A stretch of 44,954 nt of DNA, taken from the NCBI GenBank assembly GCA_001784175.1, contig MFPR01000040.1, forward strand, positions 1 to 44,954, given 5' to 3'. The number at the start of each line of letters is the position of its first letter. Position 1 is the first letter of the stretch. This DNA comes from Candidatus Lindowbacteria bacterium RIFCSPLOWO2_12_FULL_62_27 (GTDB lineage: Bacteria; Lindowbacteria; 2-12-FULL-62-27). The notes beneath the pieces are model-generated. The model did no database searches, had not been told where the DNA came from, and worked only from the letters and a program-made list of their open reading frames with translations. This document shows positions 30,801 through 31,313 of this stretch, piece by piece. Made by a program: the position numbers and the translations under genes.

Positions 30801-31239
30801 ACTGGTCGTCCTGGTCCGCCAGACCGGCAACATAAATCCACGAGCCCAGCGTCAGGCTTCCGTTGACCGGAATCGTGTTGCCGCCCACCAGCGTCACTGT
30901 CACGTTCCCGGGGCCGCTGCGCGTGTTCGACCCGTTGTTCGTCGTGTTGTTGGCGTCGGTGATGACAAACGTGTAGACTTCGCCCGCCGCCACGTTGTTC
31001 ACGCTGGTAAGAGTAAACTGAATGTCGGTTACGGTCACGGGGTTCGTGCCGCTGCTGTTGTTCAACGTGATCGTGCCCCACCGGAATGCCTCCCCGGGCA
31101 TCGCCGCCTGGTTCGAGATCACCAGACTCGTGATCGACCCGCTGCTCAGATTCGCCGCCGCCGGCCCCGCCAGGATCGCCTGTACGAGAAGAATGCACCC
31201 GATCAGAACGCAACCGAATTCTCCTCCTGCCTTTCTCAC
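1..31239 (-). CDS. Giant secreted Ig-like repeat protein (3' end outside window)
   Basis: The frame stays open from a GTG at 31,239 to the left edge: 10,413 codons with no stop seen. The first residues (MRKAGGEFG, then a hydrophobic stretch ending AGPAAA) form a Sec signal peptide with likely cleavage after residue 29. Domain order: about seven ~190-residue modules with acidic loops (30.6-26.8 kb), Ig-like domains (26.7-25.7 kb), then long repeat units built from Ig-like domains rich in Thr, Asp and Val. These carry recurrent NPFSPNGDGxND motifs resembling FlgD/CHU_C-type Ig folds. No catalytic domain was recognised. The GTG has GGAG and AAAGG just upstream. An in-frame ATG at 31,317 overlaps the previous stop as ATGA, but it would put palindromic-element sequence before the signal peptide, so GTG is preferred. 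The most likely role is a surface adhesin, fibre or matrix protein (inference). Anchoring and secretion signals at the C-terminus lie outside the window. Confidence 0.9.
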   Translation of the reverse strand, partial: MRKAGGEFGCVLIGCILLVQAILAGPAAANLSSGSITSLVISNQAAMPGEAFRWGTITLNNSSGTNPVTVTDIQFTLTSVNNVAAGEVYTFVITDANNTTNNGSNTRSGPGNVTVTLVGGNTIPVNGSLTLGSWIYVAGLADQDDQFTITAVDVNWTGGTSGGGNSVFAANATNTVSVAFTIDGLTDGQVPDIAGANSEFSLVGLNAAGTGQIDSVTVVFQRLVGDFQPYWDFEWVRLYRDANGNGSFDFGTDTFIQEFDRDGTRYLCGHPTLSTPLDASQSCTMIFQLSGSATRDLPTTYAGNASGNNNYFVAVKTGGGWDTGLVGYGDEWICTIPPTGVGFKIPNVFANPPGSNDDSAVIGPSAQVAPSNNQGGQIKEVMETPRSLTPGSLTGALERNVDAFFGSPVSLMTDLTSLDFNPTLVFAMRIIGGPTDGNHLATTMDGLVIQFPDSQGFDPRTDLRPITGDQFSGISIWENNSGDGGLTFSQGADVLLPLSPAQTVWGPGATSCTIFLQNGYTLRSTKTMDVDGTPPPADYSFWVAILTSKTIDFEDTFHLGIPDRGVIFGHGKSVRPAVTSGSGTVGSYRQQVLTFLSDVTLSGQEVPEASDPLAVVGLNVTDRGGNEPVTLNQLSFFLERAGTSFTTTDLNSLAATTASGLALYRDNDGHPDNTNGVFDPGIDTLVPLNMAKSVWPGWGGTDDPYAVLNFERSLDTQVPDNDTSENLGDDFFLVVRTSLTADNGDSFQVTFGNVLIDPEGDGIPALPAFPPNIEFYDTGQTLRSRIWTTGTAGNNTERFYTKNITVRSITSLSYTDWTTPGQLVDALSDPVNMIGINVSDGSGGSQTLEEVAVNFVYPGRADSNVLATLTTTTASGVSLYKDGNGDGLFDANVDPIISIIQPSWTGDTVKLIPVTPEAIPDASDGKDDFFVVVRTSSKANFGDTFYARIIGGALKFRVGKSDSDLAIATNFLTLGIPVEFTDLTVTGQLLKENNSPLPVIGIRMSDSGLSYEFLKEVNVKLTDTLTTNFNISDLADLTGDSRSGVSIWRDDGDGVFEQDKDTALSAQSVTYANNVVKFVFSGIKDTDLPDTKDNLTDFFVVLRPSVTINLGDDFQVSIEKNGIVLSNGYNKTTVATKTIEGGDINTTGIQDLTTTDQRIDINSLSTAFFGVNVSDANKGIKLNSVTVNVKDYNGSVSANWFASVSNASGMALYREINGNGTFDASDIANGLIQLSGTQSFLAISGGLQIILTPASPVDLPNDDVGTNNGNDFYITFKTSGYGDTGLRFNDQFQFEIPATGIQYSSNTAKQTQLSNTFRARVPTLITNLVTETSSIYLPANSETRAIIGIDAFDKDSGARLASVTVNFIDVNNFGLDDFRRTIGAGYTDTDGSSGISLWLDKGIPGVFDAPDTPIPCDVTNPQGLKVKLTPRSGIGNVADVPNVNTSDSAGADFFVVIRTATSTTWQGNAVDRTSNVNDRFGYSVDTDDVVYTETLNNNANISTTQNLTQKQPIIADTRKPLATVQQTDSAFAPVTDTTYTSGESVRMLVTLDEPVSNVPTFEVNFYNFDPTPQAGFLQDSFQAQNGNTIVISANTSTTYRMTYVPYSGNSGNTDPARVVLYFKDDVGNEAYETVPIELDTIKPSFRFIVSRDPDTIYRGGGAVANAGEVINFDVYVNPQDNDTLNVRITPNFGVIDSKFSGGGYTIQGPFTANNIGCSFSVRYTLNSSNTFENYSGTVPITITDGSNDTTNVGDSFTIVLDNQGPILISAVVPSDTNFKDGDVVTLDLTVTDQVGTDTIVTSVNYSSLDSINTDTGTINLGVTTATFIRTAHTIAPTNAIQDNVNLKLPVTLKDKAGNTSTWPDSAVVNLDNTKPTADVTLPNTGTKFNSKPITVLGTAVDPDGNTFISGIQASNLSAVYLQIWFDSSGTGNSYNLTPLVTDSPVRSESDTTAGQQPYSSWSFVLDPTALVNSKFTNSSDTGRYRILIRAQDRASNNSGYGDTIEITYDTGLTDIQAPVIGNLSASPNPFSPNGDNQNDLTFISYSLSENTDTVVVDIFSPAKNLVRTLVADSQTAGANKVSWDGKDNGNAVVAEGIYVIRLQVTDYQSNTTTETTSVRVDLTPGLVNITGLSPNPFSPNGDNLNDRTTLSFSVSNLPTSTFIGTVRITATGAQSPFTVNAPVFTSGPFTIPSPTELVWIAKQASGSAAITLSLQGTAANGTSQTGNAVSIPATTQPNDILAILSTWGSVTGVTGPGGTSTTSFDLSFDLYTKTGEIAINVRNASGASVGSLTTVPAFTGNGSYTSQWAPAAGTTPDGDYTIVVQVVDDAGNFVQSQTTVTVQTAILQVTNVQLTPTNGTISPNGDFVVDELFIAATTTKSAQLAIKIFQTSDDTIPVRTIVADTSVRAAGTYTVTWDGKNDSGVFVTSRDYVIKITAYDPNDNLTIAFDTKATIDLVSPDAPRITEADKTQNVSQTSISGIAEAGSTVELFRDATSLGLTTIATSPNGTFSFATVPLVQGYNNIYAKSKDGVGNVSTPSGSKITWTSTDSKGISADTTHLKLPRVSKINIFINKAPDTQTVLQVWGSLAGSIVRDSVVVDTKAAVNRLIAAQSGQTFDRFDTVFLGGVSGYGVDSAIEVTLRADEEFVQYNVDVSAPAPSITSIKEEVSGQVSPLNGRSPGVSAEDVQVSGRSAPAGAAAGLVRVDVTVRAPNGAVTTVTTADAGGLLDTTSSSTFDTWQVRIVNSVLVGGGEGIYQLTVATADNAGNSQSIASSFIYDVSPPQFIAAGAITVDDTAAGSKVLSAFDTSVRSSVGKVRVRTQDPGTANQIAGLNLNQTTIGARLADPAGAAVGIVRSNNGVDEVAMDLVFKVGSDGKRDGVYGVYLVAQDNAGNTTTLTDSFVVDNVGPSVIGGVFYVNNRGGTEVIAEGQVFNATTFIDTIAVLLTDSSSQNSSDIGFRFSGGVNMAASSISVTNKTTLQSIAGVVSSAGDSLLIFWLSDSTPASSGDFEVQVSAFDQFGNQRTEKRTFRYDAQAPFFSITPDTGAVVNRLDNIVVRVGDTVTGLTSAELRWIWDDNGDSQFTEAVTLLSLNASGNPGQIDTSNLSLGRPTNGSADGDYALWVRVVDKGGNVFEDTKIVRYDTVKPTRQDFLVQRGSGGVFSTIPVTATLNAQGQTIFVATSAISDSIVFAGVDMFDTVLNPNGRVSDIAKYNETTVVFFYNASNQKVGSFEFEPVADTMGRRLVGGNILDAANEAGVCTIVVTAVDAAGNFMAETATFVFDKDNPQVKIVTPPQGSQFNIGPIAVTGTASDTTGSVARVYMRVYVPGTDFGASEAVARMDSLASGAASWLGTLNFAQLGDTLGDWKIVAYAVDAAGNTGALSDTLTIRYDTGITDVTAPVISDAVVDPAVFGANGAAIKYVLSEAVDTAFVVITTSGGAAVDTIPTSAGLPQGAGQNAIVWDGRDASGNIVLDDTYSFEIRVTDKSGNKANVTVKGIKDQVPPVITLTQSPIPNPFSPAPTTPGQDDVTTIRYTTVGAANSRVEIYAKTTGALVSISATVLGDVTDTIVQWNGGGAPTPPDGLYRIVVTAVDGNGLTAQVSNEVEIDVTPFTLTGVAINPTVISPENGDGVNDFTVISYRVDGVKDSATVLFQVFTNPSDTAAVYNDSLVVNVFPASKTFTFRGKTDTGGILSSKAVRTYYWKVTGIDGTNGQVLTASGNVTIDNLRPVPPQIVTPDNLAVSVATQTVNGSAEPGAQVVLTVNGVDLAPVTSNPATGQWTTTVNIVQGDNIIYATAVDSTGNRSVRSGQQVSLNGVGQNGVSIGVESNGDPALPRASKAVLIIRGSNVDSQMAVILRGGGLDDTITLDTGTLVGQRVVGNLDMTRLDTIGVKTGDSDPAGLSVEIRAEDQYLFFRLDVSAPDATITTVREEASGQQSPINGKSAQDPTEDVLVIGRSSPPGVTGGLVRVDLTITLPNGTKSKVSTTDFPATKGNPDTNAGAFDTWIVRIPNATLIAGGDGDYKLEATTIDNAGNQDTSPALTFTFDQTSPQFSATNKIVVEADTGPSATNLPTKTLTTFDTAVRTGVGKVKVRFTDPAAPVSGQSNSGLDLNLTTSGARLVDPQGADVGIVRANNNVDEVTMDLVFDITSDGKRDGVYGIYVVVSDKAGNSDTAVDSFVIDAVGPSVIGDNFYRINNPGGFTVITEGQVFSGSDFFDSVAVYLTDSSSQTAGDLGFLYNGGVNLTASSLNMTNKTTLQSIGGVIRTVSDSLLMFQLTDSTPVSGDIEIQVTAFDRSGNQRITKRSFKYDAQGPFYAQSPETGAIVNRLDNVVVRVGDTITGVSAAQLRWIWDENGDNIFNEPATLITLNASGVAGQIDTNTLSLGRVTNGTQDGDYLLWVRVVDKAGNVTEDTKIVKYDTVRPTRVNFLVEHGASASVMETLPVTALTDTQGRTVFVATKTFGDSVTFVGVDLLDSAPSPNGKVTDVSAYNDTTRVVFVNAAGQAIGTFEFDTATDTMGRRLVGGNILDAAAEAGVCTIVVMAVDAAGNFMAETATFIFDKDAPQIRIVTPAQNAQFNVGPIAITGVASDTTGKVARVFMRVYVPDTAFGQIRKQKQDSLAIGSASWVGSVNFVLLGDTPGDWQVVAYAVDDAGNTSALSDTRTIRYDTTITDVTAPQISDATVDPGVFGAGGATIRYVVNEPIDTGLVVIKTSGGVFVDTAPTNGTPQSAGQNAIVWDGKDASGNLVADDTYFFEIQVTDRNRNRATITVSGVRDVVPPVVTLSQSPIPNPFSPAPVTPGEDDATTLRYTTIGAVTSRVDVYAKSTGAFVRQIAARFGDIADTPVTWDGAGAPTPPDGLYRIVVTAVDVNGLTAEVSSEVEIDVTPFSLTNVLLVPTLLSPENADGVSDFATLSYVVNGAKDSATMRFQVFANPTDTTAVFTDSVTVNVFPATKTFTFRGKSDTGGILSGGATKTYSWKLTAVDGGNGQILTASGNLDIDNSRPAPPQIFTSDNLAVTTTNQAVSGSAEPGAQITLNLNGTDLQPPVTANLQTGLWTAAVTLAQLAQGDNVIYATASDSAGNKSVRSGRQVTLTGVGDTGGVSIGIESGGDSVLPRPSKAVLIVRGSTVDTRTTVIVRSGALEDTIVIDTGTQVGQRVAGSVEFARLDTISVKSGDSDAIGLSVEVRADDQFVFYRLDNVAPVPTIVSAKEELSGQSSPFNGKSAQSASENVLVTGRSTPAGATGGLARVDVTITYPNQATTTKVSTTDFTGAGNPDTAVSGGAYDTWIVRIPNSTLLAGGDGDYTLVADAFDGAGNKATAAAFTFTLDQTSPTFATTGKIIVLDTGTGSKTLTNFDTTVRTAVGAVRVTLSDPAAPDASQKNAGLDLNVTTGGSRLVDPKGANVGIVRSNNAPTPGDQITMDLVFDVATDGRKDGVYGVYIAASDNAGNTAVLTDSFVIDSVGPAVVGSNYYLNNRGGGSTISEGQIFNATSAIDSIVVQLTDSSSQVSSDLGFGFSGGVNLPATSIAMTNKTTGQSVAGLVSSAGDSLLIFWLTDSTPVSGEFEVQVTAFDQGGNQRTEKRTFKYDAQAPFFTIAPDTGAKTSRLDNILVSVGDTITGVSTDTPPQLRWIWDENGDSLFTEPATPITLNASGTAGQIDTSVTSLGRVTNGTQDGDYALWVRVVDKAGNVVEDTRIVRYDTVKPTRIDFLIVHGTSASITETMPVTAVTDTQGRTVFVATRAYSDSVIFVGVDLADSSPSPNGRVTDVAAYNETTTVTFYNASNQKVGTFEFEAIADTMGRRLVGGNILDAAIEAGVCTIVVTAVDAVGNFMSETATFVFDKDNPQVKIQSPAQNAQFNIGPIAVTGAASDTTGSVARVYMRVYVPDTAFGQVRKQKQDSAVTGTASWVGTVNFTQLGDTLGDWQIVAYAVDAAGNTSVLADTLTIRYDTSITDVTPPVISDATVDPGVFGANGATIKYVLSESADTAFVVIKTSAGAAVDTVPFVGIAQGAGQNAVGWDGKDVNGNLVLDDTYTFAITVTDRSGNKSIVTVSGIKDVLPPILTLTQSAIPNPFSPGVTPGEDDVTTIRYTTVGAVSSRVDVFAKSSGILVATLVPAGITGATVSGDATDTQVVWDGSGQSDGLYRLVVTAVDGHGLTSEVSSEVEIDRTPFTLTGVAISPTVISPENADGLSDFSIISFTANGAKDSATIRFQVFANPSDTIAVFNDSVTVNVFPAVKTFTFRGKTDTGAVLSVKATKTHYWKVTAVDGNGHVLTAGGSVEIDNLRPAAPQIFTSDNAAVSAGLQTVTGQAEPGSQVVLNVNGVDAGTVTANLINGLWTATVSLSQGDNIIYGITVDTVGNRSVRSGRQVSMAGVSDTGVQIGIESNGDTVLPRASKVVLIVRGSNVDTRTTVIVRGGGVEDTIVIDTGTLIGQSVVGSVDFTRLDTIGVKSGDSDATGLSLEVRADDQFVFFRLDNAAPVTTITTQKEELSGQVRPFNAKSVQSASENILVLGRSTPAGKTGGLVRVDVTVTAPNGSVTTVKTTDAGGSIDTSVSGGGYDTWQVRIPNSTLQGGGEGEYTITAAAVDNAGNTQPLPASDKFIYDATPPAFVSVGAIDVTADTGVGAIPSKTLSSFDTTVRTGVGKVKVKMTDPGTVQVSQLSISATTTGARLVDPAGSNIGSTLSNNAVDEVTMDLVFDVAGDGRKDGVYGVYVVAQDNAGNTTTLTDSFVVDSVGPSVVGGFFWVNNQGGGDSIAEGRLFGPGATIETIAVQLTDSSSQVAGDLGFKYRGGVSLAASLITLTNKTTNQSAGGTLSSVTDSLLIFQLADSTPASGVYEILVAAFDLAGNQKTEKRGFTFDQQAPSRTALIVGSETVTVSDTIVTDTVSAVKVTFTEVGSGLSFDSVVIRLVDANNNALQGTMSNDGVSAATLTLVTTLSKTGGSDGIYRVNIRAADQANNVMTEETTTIMYDVTPPAVLSILRNGQPDDITDSRILNVRVDSFVVQLVDSFSGVDGLSAIVTLTKGVTTLTATQTTAGDSVILALSNPLDTTPEDGPYILSITRKDRAGNSGTFTRTFTFDTTAPSSAFVYPSSNQKFNSNITISGTARDTTSSISRVEIGFDTGGAGGVLQFDTATGAQNWSYFIDWSKLGVKSQYGETFVILVTRAVDAAGNAEVPADTLTIFYDTGASDITPPYVSNVSITPNPFSPNGDGVNDTADIVFVLSENASCTLLVLSTLSTDLKNALDTIAVNVSKSAGLVKFSWDGGLLDNTYDIWIVTVDASRNQITQKLGRIRLDTILPVVTITSISPSPFSPNNDNINDATTMTFSVAGVQGEDIGTLSVSDLATQQGSTNLGTTGNFTLPRTLVSPARVFFVGSGQMPANGDVNIQVVGIDENGNSINPTVSLPANGTISTSQKFSKIDAISVASVTGASQTAWDGKTGIPIIVFSSEGAVTVRAEDPSGNVISGQDNLTFSPVFKGDGTYFVTFPQGSTTLSDGVYVLVVRAQDNSGNVTVEKADVTAASSRLQINFFAVTEGRISPNGDFIKDESIISFTTTKPALLTLQILNAADSVVRTLKSDTLATQPSAAGPYAFTWNGKSDAGLVVTEGTYRAKLSALDPTLNDVVTSDTTIVVDFTKPAPPQIFTSDNLAVSVANQAVSGSADPGASVTLNLNGTDVGTVTANASTGLWSATVSNAQGDNVIYATATDAVGNKSVRSGRQVNLAGVSDTVGVGIGLESGADTVLPRASKVVLIVRASTVDTRTVVVVKGGAQEDTIVLDTGTTIGQRVVGTVEFSRLDTIVVKSGDSDASGLQVEVRAEDQYVFFRLDNVAPKPSITTIREEASGQVSPFNGKSTLDATEDVLVIGRSNPAGVTGGLARLDVTVTLPNKTTVTVKTTEFPGINNPDTNAGAVFDTWVARILNSTLVAGGDGDYQVVAVAIDNAGNLDSSTVSTFTLDQTAPAFASTAAIVVLDTAAGSKTLTSFDTSVRTAVGKVKLKFADPAPPVTTQNNAGVDINTTTSGARLIDPAGANVGIVRSNNGPTPGDEVTLDLVFDVAGDGKKDGVYGVQVVVSDNAGNTATLRDSFVIDSVGPTVVGSNFYLNERGSGATISEGQIFGATQVIDSIVVQITDSSSQVTTDLGFKFNGGVNLSGSSISATNKTTGQSVSGVVSSAGDSLVIFWLTDSTPISGDLEVQVTAFDQSGNQRTEKRTFKYDAQLPFFTISPDTGAKMNRLDSITVRVGDTVTGVSSDTPPELKWIWDENGDSAFTEPATTLSLNASGVAAQIDVSSLSLGRATGGTQDGDYALWVRVTDRAGNILEDTRILRYDTVKPTLQDFVLVHGSSASVTETIPVTKTGSGLQTVHVATRAYNDSVVFAGVDLVDTVTSPNGRVTDVTGYNDTTTLTFYNAANQKVGTLVFEAGADTLGRQLSGGNILDLASEVGVCTIVVTAADAAGNYMSETATFVFDKDLPQARIVTPAQNTQFNIGPIAVTGAASDTTGSVAKVFVRVYVPDTDMGQITKLKQDSQASGAASWIGTINFTLLGDTLGDWKIVAYAVDAAGNTGALSDTLTIRYDTGITDVTAPQISDAVVDPGVFGAAGAAIKYVLNETVDTALVVIKSSDGTFIDTVPTNGVTQGAGQNAIVWDGKDVNGNLVLDDTYSFEIRVTDRSGNKTSVTVKGIKDVLPPVLTLTQSPIPNPFSPSPATPGQDDVTTIRYTTVSAVSSRVEVYAKTTGALIATLVNVPGDVTDSLVTWTGSGAPTPPDGLYRIVVTAVDGHGLTSEASSEVQIDITPFSLTGVSITPATISPENGDAQNDFTTIRFTSDGAKDSATVLFQVFANPSDTTAVFNDSVTVNVFPASKSFIFRGKTDTGGILSPNATKTYYWKVTAIDGGNGQILTASGNVTLDNERPAPPQIFTPDNLATSAAGQTISGSVEAGALVTVNVNGSDVATVTSNATTGAWSATVGIVQGDNVVYATATDAVGNKSVRSGGEVGVNGVDTAGKAIAVSAGGDTVLPRASKVALIVRGSNVDTRTTVIVRGGGLEDTIVIDTGTLIGQSVVGPIDFTRLDTIGVKSGDSDATGLSLEVRADDQFVFFRLDNAAPVTTITTVKEELSSQAKPFNGKSVQSASENLVVIGRSTPAGKTGGLVRVDVQVTAPNGSVTTAKTTDAGGSIDTSVSGGGFDTWQVRIPNSTLVGGGEGEYTISASAVDNAGNTQAVGTTDKFVYDATPPAFTTTDWLSVESDTKPGQAATTKIISSFDSTVRTGIGKVKVKLVDPGTTGQNAGLNINATTGGARLVNPEAVNQGVTLTNNGPTPGDQITMDLVLDVVGDGKKDGVYGIYVVAQDNAGNTTTLTDSFVVDSVGPSVIDGFFWVNNQGGGDSISEGRLFGAGATIETVAVQMTDSSSQTAGELGFKYRGGVSLGASVITLTNLTTGQTIGGSLSNAGDSLLVFRLTDSTPASGAYDITVAALDAAGNQKVERRGFVFDQQAPARTTLLAGADTVTAVDTTVTDTVTQIQATFTEVGAGISFDSVLIRLLDAGGNVLQGTMTNDGVSAATLTLISPLTKTGGSDGVYRVNIRAGDKGGNVMTEETTAIVFDATAPLVANILRNGTTDNITEAELFNVRIDSFVVALVDSFSGVDGVSSIVTLTKGVALISATQTSSGDSVILTLSNPLDTASEDGQYEISVTRKDKAGNSGTFTRKFTFDTTPPSALILFPATNKQFNLNFTMSGKSSDTTSSVVRVEIGLDTGGAGGALSFDTATGTTAWSYYINWTKLGVSGAYGETVVYIVSRAIDSAGNVSVAMDTITVLYDTGATDIISPNVSDASIMPNPFSPNGDGVNDTAHILFLLSENAYCTIVITSAGAAGPENALDTVSVGALRIGGQVKFEWDGGVADNTYDVWITATDVSGNQTKQKLGQVILDTILPTVVITGVTPNPFSPNNDNLNDIATITVTVSNVESSELLERINFFHNAGDAFGSMTPLFGPVNPSKPSKLQFVKTKISNQSLTLQVNGTDATGATIQSAPVTLSSSDPVNTVYDVNTEFATVTGVSGQFSNAALASNFDFELRTKPGGNMRVELFKKDGAKVQDLVYQPPFAGSGDYTATAGPSGIADGDYDVKVTVQDLSGNLEIKTAALRAQSAVLQIVNFAVTETRISPNGDGVKDETIVSFSTTKAALLTLQVLNSSDSIVRTIRADSDVTKPSAADTYTFTWNGRTDTGSYATEGTYKVKLIAQDPTVNDVVSAELTVVADLTAPPTPRITSPDNLAVSATTQTVAGIAELGATVTVNVNGTDKGTVTASATTGEWTTTVTLSQGDNVIYATATDAVGNKSVRSGGQVSVNGADTAGKAIAVAAGGDTVLPRSSKVVLIVRGSNVDTRTTVIVRGGGVEDTIVI
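3868..7692 (-). repeat. Long repeat unit 5, A-type (1,275 codons)
   Basis: Starts at the REEASGQ anchor at 7,692. The middle is A-type, with NPFSPSPATPGQDD (near 5,110) and ISPENGDAQND (near 4,780). One cysteine codon lies at 5,874-5,872. The tail DNA closely matches that of unit 3. Confidence 0.8.
7693..11760 (-). repeat. Long repeat unit 4, B-type (1,356 codons)
   Basis: Starts at the KEELSGQVRP anchor. The front (about 11,760-10,640) and the tail (about 8,330-7,693) match A-type units, but the middle is a different cassette with NPFSPNGDGVND (near 9,600), SPFSPNNDNIND (near 9,280) and ISPNGDFIKDE (near 8,600). It is about 220-270 bases longer than the A-type units. One cysteine codon lies at 9,528-9,526 in an ENASCTLLV strand. 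Confidence 0.8.
11761..15600 (-). repeat. Long repeat unit 3, A-type (1,280 codons)
   Basis: Starts with the KEELSGQ anchor at 15,600. The middle is A-type (NPFSPGVTPGEDD near 13,000, ISPENADGLSD near 12,660). One conserved cysteine codon is at 13,773-13,771. Its tail (12,090-11,770) is nearly identical at DNA level to the tail of unit 5 (4,200-3,880), an offset of 7,893 bases. Confidence 0.8.
15601..19446 (-). repeat. Long repeat unit 2, A-type (1,282 codons)
   Basis: Runs from the REEASGQ anchor at 19,446 to just before the KEELSGQ anchor at 15,600. Same domain order as unit 1. The middle cassette has NPFSPAPVTPGEDD and LSPENADGVSD. One conserved cysteine codon lies at 17,622-17,620. The tail contains a short insertion, LAQLAQGDN, where other units have a single LxQGDN. 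Confidence 0.8.
19447..23244 (-). repeat. Long repeat unit 1, A-type (1,266 codons)
   Basis: Begins at the anchor KEEVSGQVSPLNG and ends before the next anchor (REEASGQQSP). It holds about a dozen Ig-like domains. The A-type middle carries NPFSPAPTTPGQDD near 20,690 and ISPENGDGVND near 20,350. The only cysteine noticed is the codon at 21,459-21,457, in a GVCTIVV strand. The shared front half includes DGVYGVYLVAQDNAGN and the shared tail GDNIIYATAVDSTGN. Confidence 0.8.
23245..25700 (-). repeat. Degenerate B-type half unit preceding the long repeats
   Basis: This stretch has the same domain order as the second half of the B-type units: an Ig-like domain ending in a YDTG(L)TDI linker, then NPFSPNGDNQND (near 25,140), NPFSPNGDNLND (near 24,830), ISPNGDFVVDE (near 24,160) and a final AP-rich Ig pair. 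Sequence similarity to the later units is clearly weaker than they have to each other. It looks like the oldest or least homogenised copy, with the regular array starting at the KEEVSGQ element at 23,244. Confidence 0.6.
26780..30600 (-). repeat. N-terminal array of about seven ~190-residue modules in the giant protein
   Basis: Each module has a strand of the form SG(I/V/L)(S/A)(L/I)(Y/W) leading into an acidic loop such as RDANGNGSFD, KDGNGDGLFD or RDDGDGVFE. About 50-80 residues later comes a conserved (D)FFVVxRTS...GDxF strand pair. Loops were seen near 30,540, 29,830, 29,270, 28,620, 28,115, 27,620 and 27,070, with matching DFFVV-type strands near 30,300, 29,630, 29,060, 28,465, 27,960, 27,440 and 26,905. 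The loops resemble calcium-binding DxDxDG loops of dockerin or EF-hand type, but the module as a whole matches no family I recognise. Copy spacing is irregular, about 0.5-0.7 kb. Confidence 0.7.
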
Positions 31240-31245
31240 TGCCTT

Positions 31246-31295
31246 TCTCCCCCCTCCCCCCTTGTGGGGGAGGCTGGGTGGGGGGTTTTTGGGGT
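31246..31295. repeat. GC-rich palindromic element at the PLD/giant-gene junction
   Basis: On the plus strand, two C-runs (CCCCCCTCCCCC) are followed by TTGT and then GGGGGAGG, CTGGGTGGGGGG and TTTTTGGGG. On the transcribed-sense (minus) strand this gives a stem CCTCCCCC/GGGGGAGG with a short ACAAG loop. Its 3' arm runs into the G-rich ribosome-binding region of the giant gene. The four G-tracts on the plus strand also fit a quadruplex pattern. A related element is found at 41,529-41,560. Confidence 0.7.
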
Positions 31296-31313
31296 GTCTT
31301 TCATTGGGCTGTC

